Source of the DNA: Balamuthia mandrillaris
Lineage: Eukaryota; Discosea; Longamoebia; Balamuthiidae
Direction: 5' to 3'
DNA length: 64,000 bases
Assembly (NCBI GenBank): GCA_031835245.1
Contig: JAVKOQ010000020.1
Location: 2,501-66,500, forward strand
Numbering within the stretch: the stretch's first letter is position 1; each line of letters starts with the position of its first letter. A model generated the notes under the pieces. It made no database searches. It had not been told where the DNA came from and worked only from the letters and a program-made list of their open reading frames with translations. Below are positions 37,026-48,086 of this stretch, one piece after another. A program made the translations under genes and the position numbers.

Positions 37026-37518
37026 GAGGCAGAGGCAGAGGCAGAGGCAGAGGCAGAGGCAGAGGCAGAGGCAGAGGCAGAGGCAGAGGCAGAGGCAGAG
37101 GCAGAGGCAGAGGCAGAGGCAGAGGCAGAGGCAGAGGCAGAGGCAGAGGCAGAGGCAGAGGCAGAGGCAGAGGCAGAGGCAGAGGCAGAGGCAGAGGCAG
37201 AGACAGAGACAGAGACAGAGACAGAGACAGAGAGAAGCACAGCAGAGAAAGGAAGAGCGCAACGAACGAAGTGGAAGGAATAGGACTGAGATAAGCCCAA
37301 AGCTGAGCGCCAACGGGAGCAGAGACCAAAGGAGGACCCCACTTGTGCTCCTGCCAACGTCCCTGCGTGAAGGTAAGGTGCAGCTCCTCCACGTTGTACT
37401 TGCGCACCAGTTGTCCCAATGTCTTGGGAAAGAGAGAGTAGTGTACTATTTGTTTGTTGGCATTGCTAAGTGAGACAACACATGAAAAGAAGAGAGGAGA
37501 AGGTGCAGAGAAGAAGTA

Positions 37519-37558
<40 letters not shown>

Positions 37559-37829
37559 TAAAGGTACCCCCACTGTCATGGGAAGGAGGCAACAAAGTGG
37601 TGAAATGCCAATGAGCAACAGTGTCGCCCTCTTTCAACGGCCGAAGCAACAGTTCTTCTCGAAAAGAGGTGTCAAAAGAGAAGGAAGAAGAAGAAGACGT
37701 AGAGGTGTCGATCTCCTCCCATACGTCGGTGGTCAACGCATGGCAAGGAAGGCTCGTCCGTGTCAAAACCACAAAGAAGAACAAGTACACTGCGCTTCCC
37801 ACTGGAAACGCACAAAAAGGGCGTCTCAT
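34091..37829 (-). CDS. PIGT: PIG-T, GPI transamidase subunit, with large acidic insertion
   Basis: PIG-T is the lumenal ER subunit of the complex that attaches GPI anchors to proteins. ATG at 37827-37829 begins a signal peptide ([20 protein letters not shown], cleavage near CHA). [19 protein letters not shown] (about 37640) then marks the mature N-terminus. Further family blocks are [11 protein letters not shown] (about 37380), [20 protein letters not shown] (about 36800-36850), [17 protein letters not shown] (about 34900-34950), [13 protein letters not shown] (about 34530-34570) and the C-terminal [19 protein letters not shown]. The last block leads into one membrane helix and a basic cytosolic tail. 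Stop is at 34091-34093. A Glu/Gln/Lys-rich insertion of about 280 residues (about 35060-35960) interrupts the lumenal domain. One intron holds long GGCAGA repeats. The divergent TruB gene starts 253 bp away. Confidence 0.9.
36921..37232. repeat. (GA)n then (AGGCAG)n microsatellite in a PIG-T intron
   Basis: GA-rich sequence from 36921 turns into about 29 copies of the hexamer AGGCAG (about 37027-37202) and then AGACAG units (to about 37232). On the PIG-T sense strand this is a pyrimidine-rich CTGCCT array. Confidence 0.92.
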
Positions 37830-38081
37830 CCCACAAAAAAAAAAACAAAACAAAAAGGGTTGTTTGCTCTCTTCTCTTCTCTGCTTTTATTTTTCTTTCC
37901 ATTAATTAAAGAGAGCACAAAATCTGCAGCATCAAACATGAATTTCTGCAGCATTTGTGATCTATCACTTCCACCTCATAGAATATATTCTCTAAGAGGT
38001 TGCATGGTGTCGAGACCCTAGCTTCACGTCGACGAGATACGTTTCTACGAAATCTTTACTAATAGGAATCACATTTCTACG
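37830..38081. promoter_or_regulatory. Divergent promoter region of PIG-T and TruB genes
   Basis: This 252-bp AT-rich spacer lies between two divergently oriented start codons. It must hold both promoters, but no specific motif can be named. Confidence 0.45.
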
Positions 38082-39419
38082 ATGTTGCCCCACAGCCAGC
38101 CGAAACCTAAGAGCCAAAAAATGCAAAAAGAAAAAAGCAAAGATGAGAGAGACCTCAACAACAACAACCACGAAAGCGAAGGCTTACCGGTGTTGGACGT
38201 GAGGAGGGTTAGAACTGGGTCCTATCCTGAAGAAGAGGGTGGCGTCCTTTTGCTCAACAAGCCCATCGGCATGACGCCGCTTCAGCTGATCCAATCTTTC
38301 CGCGCTCGCTGTCGACAAAAATTAGCAGACGAAAGCGAAGAGACGGAACCAACGAAGCAGCAGAAGAAGCACGAACAAGAGCCAAAGATAGGCTATGCAG
38401 GACGGTTGGACCCTATGGCGAGGGGATTGATGGTGTGCTTGGTCGGTGAGGCCAACCGACGACAAAAGCAGCACGAGCTGCTCACCAAGGACTACCAGTT
38501 CGACGTTCTGTTCGGCCTTTCAACGGACACATTCGACGTGTTGGGCCTTGTCGATGCTTCCTCCGAAAGTTGGATGGTTCGAACGTCTCGTCGACGACAA
38601 CAACAACTTCTTCAACAAGCACAACGACAGAAAAGAAACCAAAGAGCAAAGAAAAAGAGACGTATTGATGATGGGGAACAAAAGCAAAAACCAACTGGAG
38701 AGGCTGAGGAGGAAGAAGAGGAAGAACGAGAAGACGAATCGGACATGTGGAAGGAGACACAGTTACTGTCGGAGGAACGGATACGAAACATGCTGCCTTT
38801 GTTCATCGGCGAACGGAATCAAAAGTATCCTCCGTTCAGCTCCGTTCGGGTGAAAGGCAAACCGCTTTTTCACTGGGCCAAAATGGGAAAGGAGAAGTTG
38901 GAAGAGATGAGCCCTTTCGTTCCTTCCGTGCGAGTTACCGTCATGGACTTGAAGCTCCTGGATTGTTATTGGCTCGATTTGGAGACGTTGCAACGGATCG
39001 TTAGAGAACGCATAGGGAGTGTAAAGAGTTCTTCTTCCTCTTCTTCAGAGGAAACGTTTCGACAAACAGAAATACTTCAATCATGGAATGACCAAATCTT
39101 CACTCCTTTGGAACACCTTTTGCCAGAAGAGGAGGAAGAATACGAGAAGGAAAGAGGAGAACATAACACAGCAGAAAGCAGAAGAACTAAGCATTGGAGT
39201 TGGCCTGTCTTCCGAATGAAAGCGACGGTAACATCGGGAACATACATACGTTCACTCGCTGATGAAATGGGAAGAGCTTTATCGTTTCCTGAGGAAGAGG
39301 GTGAAGAACGAAGCGGAGGAGTTGGGGCTATTGCGTTTGATATTTATAGGACTCGAGTGGGTCAACACAATATTGATGATGCCCTTTCTCCTCCTTTCTT
39401 TGATGCTCCTTCAAAATGA
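38082..39419 (+). CDS. TruB/Pus4-family tRNA pseudouridine synthase, single exon
   Basis: Uninterrupted 445-codon gene, ATG 38082, stop 39417-39419. TruB-family enzymes make pseudouridine 55 in the tRNA T loop. After a Lys-rich leader come GGVLLLNKPIGMTPLQLIQ (residues ~55-75), which matches the TruB N-terminal block. GYAGRLDPMARGLMVCLVGEA (~110-130) follows, where the aspartate of RLDP is the catalytic residue. KDYQFDVLFGLSTDTFDVLG (~145-165) and YPPFSSVRVKGKPLFHWAK (~245-265) are further family blocks. A late SGTYIRSLADEMGRAL block (~390-405) corresponds to the conserved motif near the C-terminus. Two charged Gln/Lys/Glu-rich insertions (about residues 85-108 and 170-225) make it longer than bacterial TruB (~315 residues). 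No obvious transit peptide. It lacks introns and ends 37 bp from the oppositely oriented insulin-degrading enzyme gene. Confidence 0.87.
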   Translation: MLPHSQPKPKSQKMQKEKSKDERDLNNNNHESEGLPVLDVRRVRTGSYPEEEGGVLLLNKPIGMTPLQLIQSFRARCRQKLADESEETEPTKQQKKHEQEPKIGYAGRLDPMARGLMVCLVGEANRRQKQHELLTKDYQFDVLFGLSTDTFDVLGLVDASSESWMVRTSRRRQQQLLQQAQRQKRNQRAKKKRRIDDGEQKQKPTGEAEEEEEEEREDESDMWKETQLLSEERIRNMLPLFIGERNQKYPPFSSVRVKGKPLFHWAKMGKEKLEEMSPFVPSVRVTVMDLKLLDCYWLDLETLQRIVRERIGSVKSSSSSSSEETFRQTEILQSWNDQIFTPLEHLLPEEEEEYEKERGEHNTAESRRTKHWSWPVFRMKATVTSGTYIRSLADEMGRALSFPEEEGEERSGGVGAIAFDIYRTRVGQHNIDDALSPPFFDAPSK

Positions 39420-39456
39420 TGAACTGCTTTTTCTTGTTGCTTTGAAAAAAACATAT

Positions 39457-42400
39457 TTAATGCGAGAAAGAAGAAAGAGCAGGATACAACGGCATTCTCT
39501 TCTTGAAAATCGGTATGTCGTCGATCAGAACGGTCTTTGAGGAAGATAGTTTGACCTCTTCAACGACAGGGGAAGAAGAAGACTCTTCGCTCTTTGAAGT
39601 TTGTTGTTGAGGCGGAGGGGAGAGAATTTGGCTGCTAAACTTTCTTCTTTGAGGACCGATTATGTAGGTTTCGTAAAACTCTTTCAGCTCCTTTAGCGTT
39701 ATTTTCTGCAACTCTTCCACTTCTTTCACATCTTTGTTTCACACACGACAGAAAAGAAGACACCCAAGTTAACAACCGGACAAAAGACAGTCAGAAAGAT
39801 GAAAAAGAAAAAGAGACTAACCTTTGTCGAAAAAGTAAGAATGGTTGGTGATTTCAGCCCAATACCGACCAGACTGTTGGAACAACGTCTTGGCTTTCTC
39901 CAACTTTCTGGCGGCCAAGGCAGCTTTATGGTTCTGCCATTCCTTATTTTCTTCCTCGTTTTCATGCGATGAGCTTAACTTTTCCAACAGAGCAGAAGTC
40001 GTGTTGCTCAGAAACTCTTCCACTCGTTCATCCAAGAAGTTGGGGTCTTTCTCCGATTGAACGATGATGCGAAGACCGAAAGCGCCGTTCTCACGTTGCA
40101 CGCTAGAGTGCACTATATAGCCTAGTTGTTGCTTGGTGCGCAGCTCGTGGAAGAACGAGTCGCTGATGATTTGGCAAAACAGTTCTCTGCATAATTCCAA
40201 TATGGATAGAAAAGGATGGTGAGAAGAAAATGAACGAGCATATGAACGAGAACGAGAACGAGAACGAAAACGAGAAGAAGAAGAAGAAGAAGAAGAAGAA
40301 GAAGAAGAACAAGAAGATCAATTACTAACGATAAAACGGTTTTACGAATGGAATCAGCCTCTAGGCCAATCTGATAGTAGTTCGTGAGAGCGGTACCACT
40401 TTCATCTGGATTGGTGCCATTGCAGCGAAGCAGATACGATGTGTCGTGGCTCAACATGATGACTCGCCTTTCAGGCAACAAAGAAGGGTGCAGAGGTTTT
40501 AGTTTCAGAACCTCCCTTATCTCTTTGCTCAAGTCTAATGCTTCCTGTTTCATTTTTTTAGCATTTTCATTGAGAGGATGAGAGAACGGAGAGGAGAGGA
40601 GAAGAGAGAAAAGAGAATGAGGGCAGGATGAAGAAGCCAGATTACCTGTTTGGTAAGGTTGCCGTGAAACAGACACTCCACAAAGAGCCCAGACAAAAGT
40701 TGCGGCACAAACGCCTCCAGCTCTTTCGATGTTACGTCTATCGTTTTTCATGTCAGAATCACAAAACCTACAAACAAAAAGATAAGGAAGTGAAACCTTG
40801 AATTGCCTCAAGAAAGGAATCGCTATGCCAACGAAGGTGCTCCATGCACACATTCATGTTATACATGCTGTGCACATAAGGTTGCTCTGATCGAAATGCA
40901 CCATATGTCCTCGCCAACAAGTCCTTCAACGCCAAGAATCGATGCTCATCCTTGACCTCAAACTTGACCATCTTCTCCAAGATGCGCCTCAACAACAGGG
41001 CTTGCTTGTCGTTGAAGCCAGAGATAACGAGCTGCATGCCCACGATGGCAGCGTCCAGCTTGTAGAGCAGGCCAGCTAACTCCGCATCATAGGAGAACTC
41101 CGCCAGGGCGTCCATCAACAACTTGGTGAAAAGGGATGTGAGCACGTGATGACGAGGGGTGGCGTATGCCCATGGTGTGGCAAACTCGATGAGAATGTCA
41201 GCTTTGGGCAGTTTGAAGCGCTGCACTTCCTGTTTGTGCCACACTTTGGTGCGATCAGTGCATTCGATAAGTTCAGGAGGAGAGGGGGTGGAAGAAGTGT
41301 CGTTTTCAGAAGGCAAAGGTCTGAGAGAAAGATCTTCTGGAATGAATTCGTTTGGTCGAGGGAGAAAGAGTTCGGGATCGAGTTGTGGAGGATCTGACAA
41401 ACGATCCAAAAACGCAGAAGTTAATCTCTCCTCTATGTACTGTGTTCCATACCACTTTTCCTCTTTCATCTTTTGCTTGTCTTCTTCTTGAAAGTCTTTC
41501 GCCACAAGCCTCAATCGCATGTTCTTTGGTGTTAGGTATGTTGTTAGCGTTTCTTGGATGAGTTGAGGGTTGTACTCGTCAAACAACATGGGTCCTGCCA
41601 ATATCCATTCGGTCGGATATTGTTGCATACAGTTGGCAAGGAAGCAAACGTATTCAATGGGGTGGTGCTTGTCAGCGAAGCGAAACTCAATCTCGGCCAG
41701 CTTCTTGGATTCCTCAAAGATGTGCTGTTTAGGTCCTTCTGTGCGCAGCAATTTGATATATTGGAAAATGACATCTACCACTTGTTCCCATTCCTCTGTA
41801 TTATAAAAATATTATGGGTCAGTACCAAGGATGGAAAGAACGAAATAAAGAACGACTAAACATTTAGACAAGAGAAATAAGAAGAACACGTTCAGGTACC
41901 AAGGCCTTTGGGTGTAACGTCTATGCTAATCTTAAAAAGGGTAAAGTCAGCGGTAGTTCTATCAGGCCCAGCAATCAACCCGTTGCTCCATCCCTTTGCT
42001 TTCAACAAAGCAAGAATGCTTCCTGGCCCTATTTTTAATTTCCAGAATAAGAACAACATAAAGCAAGACAGAATAGAGAGCAGAACCTTCATGACCGATG
42101 AGGTGCGAAAGGTAAGAACACGGTTTCTGTCTGAAGAATGGTAGTTGAGTAGGCATTGGGAAAGTCAGCGAGATGCTGCGAATAGGTTTCACTGGCACCA
42201 CTTTTTGCAAGATCTATATAGAGGGTAATAGAAAACGAACCCGTCACCATGAAGAGGAAGAGAAAAATCATCAGATAAGAGGCAAAGAAACAAAGGAGTC
42301 TATACGTACTTGTAAATGTTCTTCTTCAAAAGGAATACCGTTGAACACCTGCTGTTCTCTGTTTGTGTTGACGATAGGAGAGAACATCTCAACCGCCCAT

Positions 42401-42477
42401 TTCTCCAAAATGTCTATTGGCTCTATAAAAAACAAAAACAAAGCATAAGATACGTTGAAATTTATATAAAAGACTTT

Positions 42478-42519
<42 letters not shown>

Positions 42520-43276
42520 TAGACAAACTAAAGAGGACGATAAATACTAACCTTTGCTCAGCAAAACAAGCTTCATATGATTCGCAGAGTAATACTTTTT
42601 ATGAAAGGCCAACAGCTCAGCTCGCAGATCAATGCTTGCTTCTTTGGTGGCATCTCGAAGGGTATAAAGATTTCCTTGTTGTTTTGTTGATGTTCGCGTC
42701 GTAATGAGAGGAGAATAAGAACAAGAAGAGAACGACGAAGAGACATACCTGTTGCAAACTTGTGAAAAGGGTGATTTGGACTATATAAAATTGGAGTGAA
42801 AATAAAAAAGTTTAGAGAAATACAATAGCTTTCTTTCCGTGTGACCAATCGTACCTAGCCGTCGATTTCATCAACTATTTACCCCAGGGAGAGTGAGTGA
42901 GAGAGAGAGAGAGAGAGAGAGAGAAAGCATAAGATAACAGCAACACTCCCTCGCCAACAAACTAAAAGGTGAAAAACAAACCTGGAACAGTCGGAAGACG
43001 TCGGCCTGAAGATTTTTGGTGTTCTCTGAGTCAACAGCATGCATTTCTCGGTCAGCCGCATCTTCCGTAAACAGCGGTGCTATGAAAAACTGTAGAACAA
43101 CAGAAGGTGTCATGAACTCTTTGCACTGTAATTATTTCTACTTTTCTTCTCTCATGTGCCCATTTTCTTTTCCATGTTTTCTCTTTCCTTCTCACTTGCT
43201 CTTTCTCTCTTTCTCTCTCGTGCTCAGTGAAGCGGTACGAACCTGCGCAAACCTGAAATAGCAGAAATGAGAGGGG

Positions 43277-43330
<54 letters not shown>

Positions 43331-43573
43331 AGAAGAAGCGGGAAGTATCGACGAACCTATCCAAAGCGCCTTGAAAATAGTCAGGAGTGACGTCGAAATA
43401 GTAGTTTGTGTTCTCCAGGTCAGTGTAGGCATTGCTAGACCCTCCGTGCTCTGCCAAATACGAAGAATAACTTTGTTCGTCGGGATACTGCCAGAAAGAG
43501 AACAGTGAACAAGAGAGAAGCAAATAAGCAGAGAAGCAGAAAAGCAGAGATGAGAGAAGCCGAGAGAGGGAGA

Positions 43574-43615
<42 letters not shown>

Positions 43616-43901
43616 CAAAGAGAAGAAGATAAGGAGAAACTAGAGCAGAGAAAGAATAGGATTAAAGTACCTTTTCAGTACCGAGGAACAACATGTGTTC
43701 CAAAAAGTGGGCCAAACCGGCAACACCGTCCGGGTCGGAAAAGGAGCCGACGTTGACGTTCATCGCTGCCGCGGCCTTGTCCGTCTCAGGATCGGAAACG
43801 AGCAACACTTGCAGCTCATTCGTGAGCACAACGGACTTGTAGCTGCGCTTGTCCTCCTCCGACCGGATGATACCCCTGGCAGCTCCCTCCTGCCCATTCA
43901 T
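39457..43901 (-). CDS. IDE: Insulin-degrading enzyme-like M16 zinc metallopeptidase, multi-exon
   Basis: ATG at 43899-43901. This is a large two-halved zinc peptidase that cuts short unfolded peptides inside a closed chamber. The inverted zinc motif [11 protein letters not shown] (HxxEH, about 43690-43720) lies in the first ~80 residues as in IDE. Further blocks are [21 protein letters not shown] with NTNYYFDV (about 43440-43490), [21 protein letters not shown] (about 43010-43080) and NHMKLVLLS (about 42570). [11 protein letters not shown] (about 42090), [21 protein letters not shown] (about 40690) and [14 protein letters not shown] (about 40110-40140) complete the set. These appear in the order expected of IDE/Ste23/nardilysin proteins. 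The C-terminus lies at 39457. No signal peptide is evident, suggesting a cytosolic enzyme. Introns carry GA tracts on the plus strand, which read CT on the sense strand. Confidence 0.92.
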
Positions 43902-44467
43902 TTTTTATTCGGCTTCTCGAAAGCTCTCACTTTTTCCTTCTGCTCGTGCTTAGCACTGTACGGCTAAAGCGGCTCAATGTTACTGAAAGTTTCAAACCAC
44001 CAATCAAAAATCAAAACAGAGGCTTAAACTTACCATAAAAATTGTTTTTTTTTGTCTCATCTCTGGCAGAGATCTTTCACGTCGACAAAAATTCAATGCT
44101 CCTGGAGCTTTACTGTGCGGCCCCTCGACCGAGGTGAATTATTTCTTAGAAAAATAACAGAAAAGGAAAAACAAAAAGAAAAGAAAAGAAACAACAGCAC
44201 TGCTGCCACGGCCGGCTCTCGCAAAAGAATGCAGCAACTTTCAACGCGTCCATTGCGGTAAGCTTTCAGTTTGCTCGCCAGTTGGAAAATGCAATTGTGT
44301 AGCGCTGGCGGTGGCTGATTTGCTGGTCCTCTTCGTTCTCGTTGGTTGGCGAAGATGCTTTCTCATGTTACTTCTTGCCACACTTCAGGTTCATGGCGTC
44401 AAGGCATTTGTTCACGTAGTCTCCTTGCTTCCAATTCCTCTGCCTTTTGCCTTTGCAGTATGCTAAG
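43902..44467. other. Intergenic region upstream of IDE and an orphan ORF
   Basis: Promoter-side flank of the IDE gene. A short open stretch with a strong GTAAG donor at about 44259 might be a first exon of the next gene, but no combination of splice sites gave a continuous frame. Nothing else was recognised. Confidence 0.35.
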
Positions 44468-45001
44468 ATGTTTTTGTCCAACTTATTCGTGACTATCGTC
44501 TCCTCAGTAACCTTAGCACCTCGATTGAACGTGCCAAAAGGAGACGGTTTTCGTCAGTTGTTGCATCGTTTCAAGGAACACGCTTCAATAAAGGAGTGGG
44601 CCGCTGCACGCGGCCCAAGGGCCACACGGGCTGCCAGCCCACCAGGCACAGCAGCCCCCGAGCAGCCACCACCTGCAGGTAGGTATATAATATCTACAAG
44701 AAAAAGAGTGGGCAGCCGACGCCTCAGCAACAAGTCGACAAATTTGTGTTTCCATGGTTTCAACGGGGTAGCTATGGATACTTGCCACGACAAAGGCTCG
44801 GCGGATCTGCAGATGAGTCAAACGGGATCAGCGGTTACCAACGGGACCTCGGAACCACAGTTCCGACAGCAGGTCGCCTTCCGAATGATGCTTGTCTTTG
44901 AGCTGCGGGGACCCGAGGTGGCCTTTCAAAAAGCTCTGGTGTGGTTTCATGATTCCGGTGTGGACACCAGGTCGGCTTTCCAACTTGACGACATCCGGTG
45001 A
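44468..45001 (+). CDS. Hypothetical protein, family not recognised
   Basis: Open frame of about 177 codons from ATG 44468 to stop TGA at 44999-45001. The frame is also open ~20 codons upstream, next to a possible acceptor (TTTGCAG at about 44457). The N-terminus is mildly hydrophobic, the middle is Ala/Pro/Arg-rich, and the end reads VAFRMMLVFELRGPEVAFQK, then LVWFHDSGVDTRSAF. A strong-looking donor (GTAGGT at about 44680) lies inside the frame, so the middle may be an intron. I recognise no domain. It may be a real small gene or a chance frame. Confidence 0.3.
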   Translation: MFLSNLFVTIVSSVTLAPRLNVPKGDGFRQLLHRFKEHASIKEWAAARGPRATRAASPPGTAAPEQPPPAGRYIISTRKRVGSRRLSNKSTNLCFHGFNGVAMDTCHDKGSADLQMSQTGSAVTNGTSEPQFRQQVAFRMMLVFELRGPEVAFQKALVWFHDSGVDTRSAFQLDDIR

Positions 45002-45138
45002 AGACCCTGGTGCTTGTTGGGTGTTGAGTCCAATGGAGGGAGGGAGAAGGTCATGGGGGTATAAATAAATCGCATTTGTTTTATATGTACACTCTTTGCT
45101 TAAACAAAATTTTTCACGTTCAACTCTGTGAATCAGTT

Positions 45139-45420
45139 CTAACGTTCCTCTGGGATGTCCTCTAGCATTGAACCCTTGATCATGGGGACGGACCTCCTCC
45201 GTGCCTGCAGGTGCTTTTTATCCGCCCGTTTTTGGCTTGGCAATTCCTCGTAAGATGTTGTCCACCGGTGTGTCCAGTGCATATCCCAAGGAGTCTTCCT
45301 CCGTAGCTCTCCTTCCAACCACTTGAGGTCCTGGGCAGATAGAGAGAATTCGATGTTGTGGTTCATCTCTTTTGAGTTAGCAAGAGCTACACATCCTCCC
45401 TTTGGGTCGCAGCTTGTCAT
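45139..45420 (-). CDS. Hypothetical 93-residue protein
   Basis: Single frame from ATG (45418-45420) to a stop at 45139. It is mixed hydrophilic sequence with SLSAQDLKWLEGELRRKTPW followed by HRWTTSYEEL and a basic C-terminal third. Codon choice and composition look protein-like, with no repeats. No family recognised. It could be a small organellar or structural protein, or the last exon of a longer minus-strand gene. Confidence 0.4.
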   Translation of the reverse strand: MTSCDPKGGCVALANSKEMNHNIEFSLSAQDLKWLEGELRRKTPWDMHWTHRWTTSYEELPSQKRADKKHLQARRRSVPMIKGSMLEDIPEER

Positions 45421-45475
45421 TGTGTCTTGTGTTTGTGGTTGTGTTTGAAAATAAAAAAAGAAAAGAACGAATGAA

Positions 45476-45796
45476 CTATTTATATGCAGCCCGATTCTTT
45501 GAAACGCCGTCCCGAGAGCTTTTTAGGCGTGGTAACAGTTCGCTATGAAGGAAACCCAGCCAGTCGCAGCTCTCCAAAGAAAGCTTTATCGGGTTACGAG
45601 AACTGATGTAATCATTCCGTTCGCTCTCCGACCCGAGAGCCGCGTCTTTCGTTTTGGAAAGTCGATCTGAACCTGGCGGCACAGTTCCGTCCCTTTGCCA
45701 ATATACAGGAGATCACTGCCTTACAAATGGGTCTCCTGTGGTCGTTCGGATAAACAAGCCTTTCCCCAACAACGCAGCTGCAGCAATTGTGTTCAT
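45476..45796 (-). CDS. Possible small hypothetical gene with one short intron
   Basis: An ATG at 45794-45796 begins MNTIAAAALLGKGLFIRTTT, which resembles a mitochondrial targeting start. It then meets a GTAAGG donor (about 45727). An open frame running to the stop at 45476 encodes GSDRLSKTKDAALGSESERN and then SLESCDWLGFLHSELLPRL. Joining them needs an intron of about 32 nt, shorter than others here, and the phase is not secure. No family recognised. A chance arrangement is quite possible. Confidence 0.25.
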
Positions 45797-46357
45797 AGTG
45801 AGCTTCTTTCCCTCTGTGCCCAAGGGGCACACAATGCCTATTTTTGGTAAAGATCAACTCATTTTTTTGATTTTCCATTGGTGCTCTGAAAAAACGATGC
45901 TGCGCTTCCAAGATGCACAGCCGTTGCAGCATTTGGCCTGGATATGTCGACAAAATTGCCACCTCTTCCTTTGCTGTTTGCCTCCTCAACATGGAGTGCC
46001 ACTTTAGGGAGGGCGATCGCTGAACGGGGGGCAGCGAGAGAGAGTTTTTTTAACTGCAAACAAAACAGAAGAAGGCCACCACCCCAGATTTCACTTCTTT
46101 TTTTTTTTTGTTTCAAATCTTCTTTGCCCCTCTCTTCTCTCTTTTCTTTTCTTTCCCCTTTTGCACACACAAGTTCTTTTGGGTTTGGTGGAAAGGGATC
46201 ATTAAGCCAAAAGGTTTGCTAGCACTCTGTCTGATTTTTCCAAACGTCTTTTCTGCCCTATTCTTTATTCTTTTACTGTCTTCGCTCTTCTCCTTCTTCT
46301 TGCTAATTCATCTCATCCATGTATGAACAGAGCCACGAAGGGAAACTACACACAAAA
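45797..46357. other. Intergenic region upstream of RAD23
   Basis: Open frames on both strands overlap here without recognisable domains. The right half is T/C-rich and leads into the RAD23 start. No RNA gene or repeat family was identified. Confidence 0.4.
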
Positions 46358-47222
46358 ATGAAGCTAGTTATAAAGACGTTAAAGCAAGAACAGTTCGACT
46401 TGGAGGTCCCTGCTGAGGCCACAGTACGCCTTTCTCGCAATTAAACATTTCCCCTCGTCTCTCTCCTCTATCTCTCTCTTTTCTCTATCTTATTCTCTTT
46501 TGTCGTTGTCCCCTTTCACAAACTTATAACTTGTTGCTCTTTTAAGGTTGCTGATGTAAAGAAGCAGATTGAGAGTTCACAAAAACACCCCGCCGCTTGG
46601 CAGAAGCTCATTTTCGCGGGCAAGATTCTGAACGACACTTCCAAACTGAATGAGTTCTCCATCAAAGAGGGTGACTTTTTGGTGTTGATGGTTCGCGAGG
46701 TATGATTCTTTTTTTTTCTTTCGTTCTTTCTTTTCCCTTCTCACTTTGGCTATCTATTCGCTCGCAACAACAGCCAAAGGGAGCTGCCGCTAAGCCAGCA
46801 GCCCCCACTGCCACTTCTACCCCTGCTACCACACCCGCTCCTTCTGCTACCACCACAACGTCGACGACAACTGCCACTACCCCTGCCCCTACCTCCACTC
46901 CCTCTACTCCCGCCCCTCAGTCTACACCTGCCGCACAAACAACCCCTGCTGCTCAGCCTCAGTACGTACTTTGTCACTCTCCTCATCCCTGTCTCTCGGT
47001 CTCTCGCTTTTTCCTTCTAACGAAATAACTTTAGGAGTGGGGATTCCTATTCCTCGGCTGCATCTGCCCTTGTGACCGGCTCTGAGCTTGAGGCTATGGT
47101 AACCAACATCATGGAAATGGGCTTCCCTCGCGAGGAAGTTCTCAGAGCCTTGCGTGCCAGCTTCAACAACCCCAACAGAGCCGTTGAATATCTTATGACC
47201 GTAAATTTTTACCCTCTCCTGC

Positions 47223-47262
<40 letters not shown>

Positions 47263-48086
47263 CTCTTGCTGGATTTAGTGTTAGCCGCACCAACCCATTA
47301 ACCTCGACACCAACAGGGCATTCCTGAAACTGCAGCAGCCCCACCTACAGCTCAGCAAACTCAACCCCAAGCACAAACCGAACAAGGTGGTGGTGATGAA
47401 GGCGAAGAGCAAGGCGGCGAGGAGGAAGGTGACGTCGGTGGCGGTGGCATCCCCACCAGCCTCCTCAGCAGCCTTTTGGGCCAACAACAGGGACAAGGCG
47501 GACATTTCGATTGGCTGCGTCAGCACCCCCAGTTCAACCAAATCCGACACATGATCCAGAGGAATCCTCAGCTGTTGGGTCCGTTGCTCCAACAGCTGGG
47601 CCAGGCCAATCCCCAGATCTTGCAGCTCATCAGCCAGCACCAACAGGAGTTTATGGCCCTGCTGAATGAGCCTGTGGCGGAGGGAGCTGCTGGTGGTGGA
47701 GGATTGGGAGGCATGATGGGAGGCATGGGAGGAGGCGGTGGTGGAGGTGGTGGTGGTGTCATTCAGGTTACACAGGAAGAGAAGGACGCTATTGATAGGG
47801 TTTGTTTTTCCTCATTCGTTTTGTGTGTGTGTGTTCCATTTTTTCCTAATCAAATTTTGCGTTATGTAGCTGCAAGCGCTTGGATTTGATAGGTCGGTGG
47901 TGATCCAGGCTTTCTTTGCTTGTGACAGAGACGAACAAGTGACCGCCAACTATCTCTTTGTACGCCTCTTTCTTTCAAACTTTGTGGCGGTTCTTCTTGC
48001 TGACCGAAAAAAAACAATAGGATCACGGTCACGAGTTGATGGGCGATGACTTTGAGGAAGGTGGCGAAGGAGATACCGGATCCTAA
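46358..48086 (+). CDS. RAD23: RAD23 ubiquitin receptor (UBL-UBA-XPCB-UBA), multi-exon
   Basis: ATG at 46358, stop TAA at 48084-48086. Rad23 shuttles ubiquitylated proteins to the proteasome and stabilises XPC/Rad4 in nucleotide excision repair. All four domains are visible in order. The ubiquitin-like domain is [20 protein letters not shown] through [18 protein letters not shown] and FLVLMV. An Ala/Pro/Thr linker follows. UBA1 reads [20 protein letters not shown] with AVEYL (about 47095-47200). The XPC-binding domain reads [20 protein letters not shown] through LLNEPV (about 47500-47680). A Gly-rich linker precedes UBA2 ([34 protein letters not shown], about 47790-48030). The domain set is complete, so function is likely conserved. 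About seven exons, one intron with a CT tract (47229-47258). Confidence 0.95.

Noticed and set aside
36825-37473. Frames encoding Leu-Cys, Pro-Leu, Arg-Gln and Ala-Ser repeats
   Set aside because: They come from the AGGCAG and GA arrays in a PIG-T intron, are open in many frames at once and lack a start with family features.
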